A stretch of 35,466 nt of DNA from Agathobacter sp. GTDB lineage: Bacteria; Bacillota; Clostridia; Lachnospirales; Lachnospiraceae. A model generated the notes under the pieces. It was not told where the DNA came from. It saw nothing but the letters and a program-made list of their open reading frames with translations, and did not search any database. The position numbers and the translations under genes are program-made. The DNA is taken from contig JALEZW010000004.1 in NCBI GenBank assembly GCA_022772675.1, positions 1 to 35,466 on the forward strand, in the 5' to 3' direction. This document shows positions 32,347 through 35,466 of this stretch, piece by piece. Numbering within the stretch: the first letter of the stretch is position 1; each line of letters starts with the position of its first letter.

Positions 32347-33363
32347 TTACTCTTTCAGCTCTAACTCATGTCCATTCAGGTCATACACCCTCTTGTGTAT
32401 CTCACTGTCTGCGTTCTCTGTATCCAGCAGCTGTTCCTGTACTAAATAATTCACACCAAATAAGTCCGTCTCAAAACGGTAGCCATCTGTGGTTACTGCC
32501 CGCAGAAAAATCCGAAGCATCCGGGTTTGCTGCTGACTATCCGGTATTTGATCTCCGTCAGCTTCCTCATTCGGATCATAGACAAGGGCGCACTCACAAG
32601 TGCCGGAACCCTGTTTCAAAGCATTCGTCTCCGTTTCCGCTGCAATCTGCTCCGTACCGGATTCTCCCTGTGTCTTCTCTTCCTCCGATTCCCTGATATC
32701 CTGCATCAAATCCTGTGTCCAGATTTCCTGATCTCCAAGCTTTCCCACCAGCTTCAAGCTCCGGAAGGTGTAAAGACCTGCTCCATCAACGGAAAAATCG
32801 CAATTTCCTTTTAAAATCAGCTTTCCATCTTTTATAACAGGCTGCTTACTCAGACTTCCGGAAAGGACCTGGGCAAATTTTCCGTTGATCCCCTCAAAAT
32901 CCTCTACCACCTCTGTTGTTTTCTTTTTCCCGTTTGCAATCAGAAACGTGGCATTCCCATCAAATGACTTTCCAATGGGAAGTGAAACCGTTCCCTCGTA
33001 CCGGTATCCGTTGGATTTTAATTTACACTCTGTTGTACCAAAAAAGATACTCACTCTGGTGCTGTCGGTATATTCTTTGGGAATGACGGAAATCTCCACC
33101 TTGTACACCATCTGTGAAAAATCCATTCCGGTAACATTAATGGAATAGGCTTCTATCATACTGGCTTCTTTTTGCAGAGTTTTCTCAATATTGGACTGCA
33201 TCCCACTCACATCTGACAGAATAATATTGGTACTGTCCTGTAAATAGGCCAGCTGATTGGTCAGCTCTTTCATTTTACCATACATCAGCCCGCCCAATAC
33301 CAAAAATCCAACCCCTGCTGTAACGACACCTGCTGTTTTCCAGTTTACTTTTCGTTTCTTCAT
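32347..33363 (-). CDS. Membrane-anchored extracytoplasmic protein of unknown function
   Basis: 338 residues. The basic start MKKRKVNWK is followed by one membrane segment (about 11-28, AGVVTAGVGFLVLGGLMYG), so the rest is probably outside the cell. A short coiled coil follows (about 32-70). The remainder looks beta-rich and contains two cysteines in TCECAL and a Glu-rich stretch (SEEEKTQGESG). No family was recognised. It lies between aspS (44 nt upstream on the minus strand) and the convergent sensor kinase. It could be a partner of the two-component system across the convergent junction, but nothing in the sequence shows this. Confidence 0.75.
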   Translation of the reverse strand: MKKRKVNWKTAGVVTAGVGFLVLGGLMYGKMKELTNQLAYLQDSTNIILSDVSGMQSNIEKTLQKEASMIEAYSINVTGMDFSQMVYKVEISVIPKEYTDSTRVSIFFGTTECKLKSNGYRYEGTVSLPIGKSFDGNATFLIANGKKKTTEVVEDFEGINGKFAQVLSGSLSKQPVIKDGKLILKGNCDFSVDGAGLYTFRSLKLVGKLGDQEIWTQDLMQDIRESEEEKTQGESGTEQIAAETETNALKQGSGTCECALVYDPNEEADGDQIPDSQQQTRMLRIFLRAVTTDGYRFETDLFGVNYLVQEQLLDTENADSEIHKRVYDLNGHELELKE

Positions 33364-33407
33364 AGATGCCTTTCCTGTCCCTTAATATCCATTCACGCTG
33401 ACGACTG

Positions 33408-35207
33408 TTAGTCTTCGCTCTTTTCTGTCTCCACAACCCGGATTCCAAGCTCTGTAAGCTGTTTATCATCAACGGTTCCAGGAGCCTCTGACATCAGATC
33501 CGACGCATCCTTTACCTTGGGGAATGCAATGACATCACGAATGGAATCTGCATGAACCATATGCATGATCATACGGTCCACTCCGTAAGCAAGTCCTGCA
33601 TGAGGCGGTACCCCATAAGAAAATGCATCCAGAAGGAATCCAAACTGCTCGTGGGCACGTTCCTTTGTAAAACCAAGAACCTCAAACATCTTTTCCTGAA
33701 TATCATCCTGATGGATACGGACAGAACCGCCTCCCAGCTCGGTGCCATTTAATACAATATCATAGGCTTTGGCACGGACAGAACCCGGATCGGTATCAAT
33801 CTTATCCCAGTCCTCTTCCATGGGCATGGTAAAGGGATGATGCATTGCCATAAAGCGGTTTTCTTCATCCGACCACTCCAAAAGAGGAAATTCCGTTACC
33901 CAGAGGAAATTGTACTGGTTCTCATCCATAAGTCCCAGTTCCTCGCCTAACTGCAGACGAAGGGCTCCCAGCACATTCCAGACAATCTTATTCTTATCTG
34001 CCGCAAAGAGAAGCAGATCTCCCGGCTTTCCGTTCATTTTGTCCACCAGGGCAGTCAGCTCCTCCTCCGTCATAAACTTTGCAAAAGAGGATTTGTATGT
34101 TCCGTCTTCATTGATGGAAAGATAGGCAAGACCCTTGGCACCACAGCCCTTGGCAAACTCTACCAGCTTGTCAATCTTCTTACGGGGCATATGTCCCTGT
34201 CCTTCCACGTTGATACCACGGACACTTCCGCCATTTTCCAGAGCCCCGGTAAATACACCAAATCCGCAGTTCTTTACCACATCCGATACATCTACAAGCT
34301 CCATTCCAAACCGAGTATCCGGCTTATCGGAACCGAAACGGTCCATTGCCTCCTGCCACGGCATACGCGGCAGTGGAATCTGGATATCAACATTAATGGC
34401 CTCTTTAAATACGTATTTTAAAAGCCGCTCATTTACTTCAATCACATCATCTATATCCACGAAAGACAATTCCATATCCGCCTGGGTAAATTCCGGCTGG
34501 CGGTCCGCACGCAGATCCTCATCACGGAAGCATCTGGCAATCTGGAAATATCTGTCATAACCAGATGCCATCAAAAGCTGTTTAAACAGCTGCGGAGACT
34601 GGGGCAGCGCATAGAAACTGCCCTGATGTACACGGCTGGGAACCAGATAATCCCTTGCTCCCTCCGGTGTGGATTTACATAAAATCGGAGTCTCAATCTC
34701 AAGGAATCCCTCATTTGCCATAAACTGGCGCATAAGTCCCAGCACACGGCTCTTTAACATGAGGTTACGCTGGATATCCGGTCTGCGTAAGTCCAGATAA
34801 CGGTACTTGAGACGAATTTCCTCTTTTGTCTGGCTGTTCTCCTCGATCGCAAATGGAGGTGTCTGTGCCTCAGACAGGATACGCAGACTTGTGGCAATCA
34901 CCTCAATGTCTCCGGTCTTTAAATTCTCGTTGACTGCTGCGGAACGCTTCTGCACGGTTCCCTCTACGGCAACTACATACTCGCTTCTAAGATTTCCTGC
35001 TTTTGCGAATCCCTCAGCTCCTACACTGTTCTCATCAAATACAATCTGTAATAATCCGCTTCTGTCACGGAGATCGATAAAAATCAGACTTCCTAAATTT
35101 CTTCTCTTCTGTACCCAGCCCATTACCGTTACCTTTTCACCAATATTGGCACTTGATACCTCGGTACATCTGTGGCTTCTGTGTAAGCCCTTCATTGACT
35201 CAGCCAT
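33408..35207 (-). CDS. aspS: Aspartyl-tRNA synthetase
   Basis: Class II synthetase charging tRNA-Asp; 599 residues, the length of bacterial AspRS. The N-terminal anticodon-binding OB fold includes GWVQKRRNLGSLIFIDLRDRSG. Motif 2 is FRDEDLRADRQPEFTQADMELSF in outline (about 215-237). The bacterial GAD insertion lies in the middle, and motif 3 is GLAYGVDRMIM near the C-terminus. TAGGAGGA lies 5 nt before ATG at 35207. The upstream 260 nt hold no recognised T-box motif. Downstream lies the unknown membrane protein. Confidence 0.97.
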   Translation of the reverse strand: MAESMKGLHRSHRCTEVSSANIGEKVTVMGWVQKRRNLGSLIFIDLRDRSGLLQIVFDENSVGAEGFAKAGNLRSEYVVAVEGTVQKRSAAVNENLKTGDIEVIATSLRILSEAQTPPFAIEENSQTKEEIRLKYRYLDLRRPDIQRNLMLKSRVLGLMRQFMANEGFLEIETPILCKSTPEGARDYLVPSRVHQGSFYALPQSPQLFKQLLMASGYDRYFQIARCFRDEDLRADRQPEFTQADMELSFVDIDDVIEVNERLLKYVFKEAINVDIQIPLPRMPWQEAMDRFGSDKPDTRFGMELVDVSDVVKNCGFGVFTGALENGGSVRGINVEGQGHMPRKKIDKLVEFAKGCGAKGLAYLSINEDGTYKSSFAKFMTEEELTALVDKMNGKPGDLLLFAADKNKIVWNVLGALRLQLGEELGLMDENQYNFLWVTEFPLLEWSDEENRFMAMHHPFTMPMEEDWDKIDTDPGSVRAKAYDIVLNGTELGGGSVRIHQDDIQEKMFEVLGFTKERAHEQFGFLLDAFSYGVPPHAGLAYGVDRMIMHMVHADSIRDVIAFPKVKDASDLMSEAPGTVDDKQLTELGIRVVETEKSED

Positions 35208-35232
35208 AACATCCTCCTATATAGTAATGATA

Positions 35233-35260
35233 TGAGGGTCAAAAGGTATTTTGCCCCTCA
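35233..35260. repeat. Hairpin of REP/BOX-like intergenic type
   Basis: TGAGGGTCAAAA and TTTTGCCCCTCA pair with one mismatch around GGTA, 25 nt upstream of the aspS start codon. It resembles dispersed intergenic hairpins of Lachnospiraceae; no second copy is in the window. Confidence 0.5.
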
Positions 35261-35339
35261 TTTGACGGTAATACATCGTAACTATTCAGAACCCCGTCCC
35301 ATACATTCGCAAAACCGCCCGACAGGTCGTGCTTTCTAT

Positions 35340-35392
35340 GTAATAAGGAGGGACCCGCTCTGCGGGAAGATTCCTTATTACCTACCTTTTTT
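35340..35392 (+). terminator. Long bipartite hairpin with T-run, plus strand
   Basis: GTAATAAGGA pairs with TCCTTATTAC (10 bp, perfect), and an inner CCCGC-TCT-GCGGG stem is nested within. CTACCTTTTTT follows. It looks like a plus-strand terminator, yet no plus-strand gene precedes it in the window after 32303, so it may end a small RNA or be part of a repeat. The remaining 35393-35466 shows nothing assignable. Confidence 0.5.
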
Positions 35393-35466
35393 GCTCATAT
35401 ATGGGGCGGTGACTCTATTCGAGCCACCTTACGAATTAGATAATCAGCCTCTTACATGCAAGCATG

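Noticed and set aside
35395..35466. tRNA-like segment on the minus strand at the window end (T-arm-like CGAATA, CCGCCCCA end)
   Set aside because: The stem folds as an 8-bp hairpin with a 5-nt loop rather than a T-arm, no anticodon arm can be drawn, and the window ends before a 5' acceptor strand.
35208..35466. Possible T-box riboswitch upstream of aspS
   Set aside because: No T-box core motif is present on the minus strand, and the strong terminator-like structure there faces the opposite direction.

Overview
The window looks like the chromosome of a low-to-mid GC Clostridia, most likely a Lachnospiraceae member (inferred from protein families and gene order, strong AGGAGG ribosome binding sites, and occasional TTG/GTG starts). 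It falls into two parts of visibly different composition. Positions 1 to about 23,800 are AT-rich and carry mobile-element machinery. Positions about 23,800 to the end are more GC-rich and carry housekeeping genes.

Left mobile module (1-6,830). A Doc-type toxin-like gene is translationally coupled to a RhuM-like DNA-binding gene. Then come a large serine recombinase and a small SHOCT-like protein, all on the minus strand. Divergent from these is a plus-strand set: a sigma-region-4-like protein, a zinc-finger protein and a second RhuM-family protein. The divergent promoter region holds a near-consensus LexA/SOS box. Both RhuM-type genes contain long perfect palindromes inside the coding sequence, just after the helix-turn-helix.

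Metabolic cargo (6,876-17,554). This block holds a short MetE-like protein, a LysR regulator, a chimeric ORF (N-terminus of an aminotransferase joined to the C-terminus of adenylosuccinate synthetase) translationally coupled to pyrB-pyrI, full-length metE, an MtaR/MetR-type LysR regulator, a second LysR, a cytidylate-kinase-like protein and a MATE exporter. Two MET-box palindromes (CCATAGTTT-N-AAACTAT) sit at identical distances from the -10 boxes of the two MetE-family genes. The natural reading is that the MtaR-like protein controls both. The metE MET-box also forms the stem of the mtaR transcription terminator.

Mobilization and partition module (17,580-23,509, all minus). In transcription order this runs parB, tnpV-like, parM, parR, then a roughly 700-bp non-coding region with a candidate oriT and many hairpins, then mobC and a MOBP-type relaxase. 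Together with the serine recombinase this suggests an integrated mobilizable element, possibly plasmid-derived, abutting the 3' end of rlmD. The exact ends could not be fixed.

Chromosomal part (23,799-35,466). The minus-strand genes are an HtrA-like protein with a degenerate catalytic triad, yhaM and rlmD. The plus-strand genes are mutS2 and a two-component pair. The minus strand then resumes with a membrane-anchored protein of unknown function and aspS, followed by an intergenic stretch with two strong hairpins. No rRNA, tRNA or CRISPR array was recognised.
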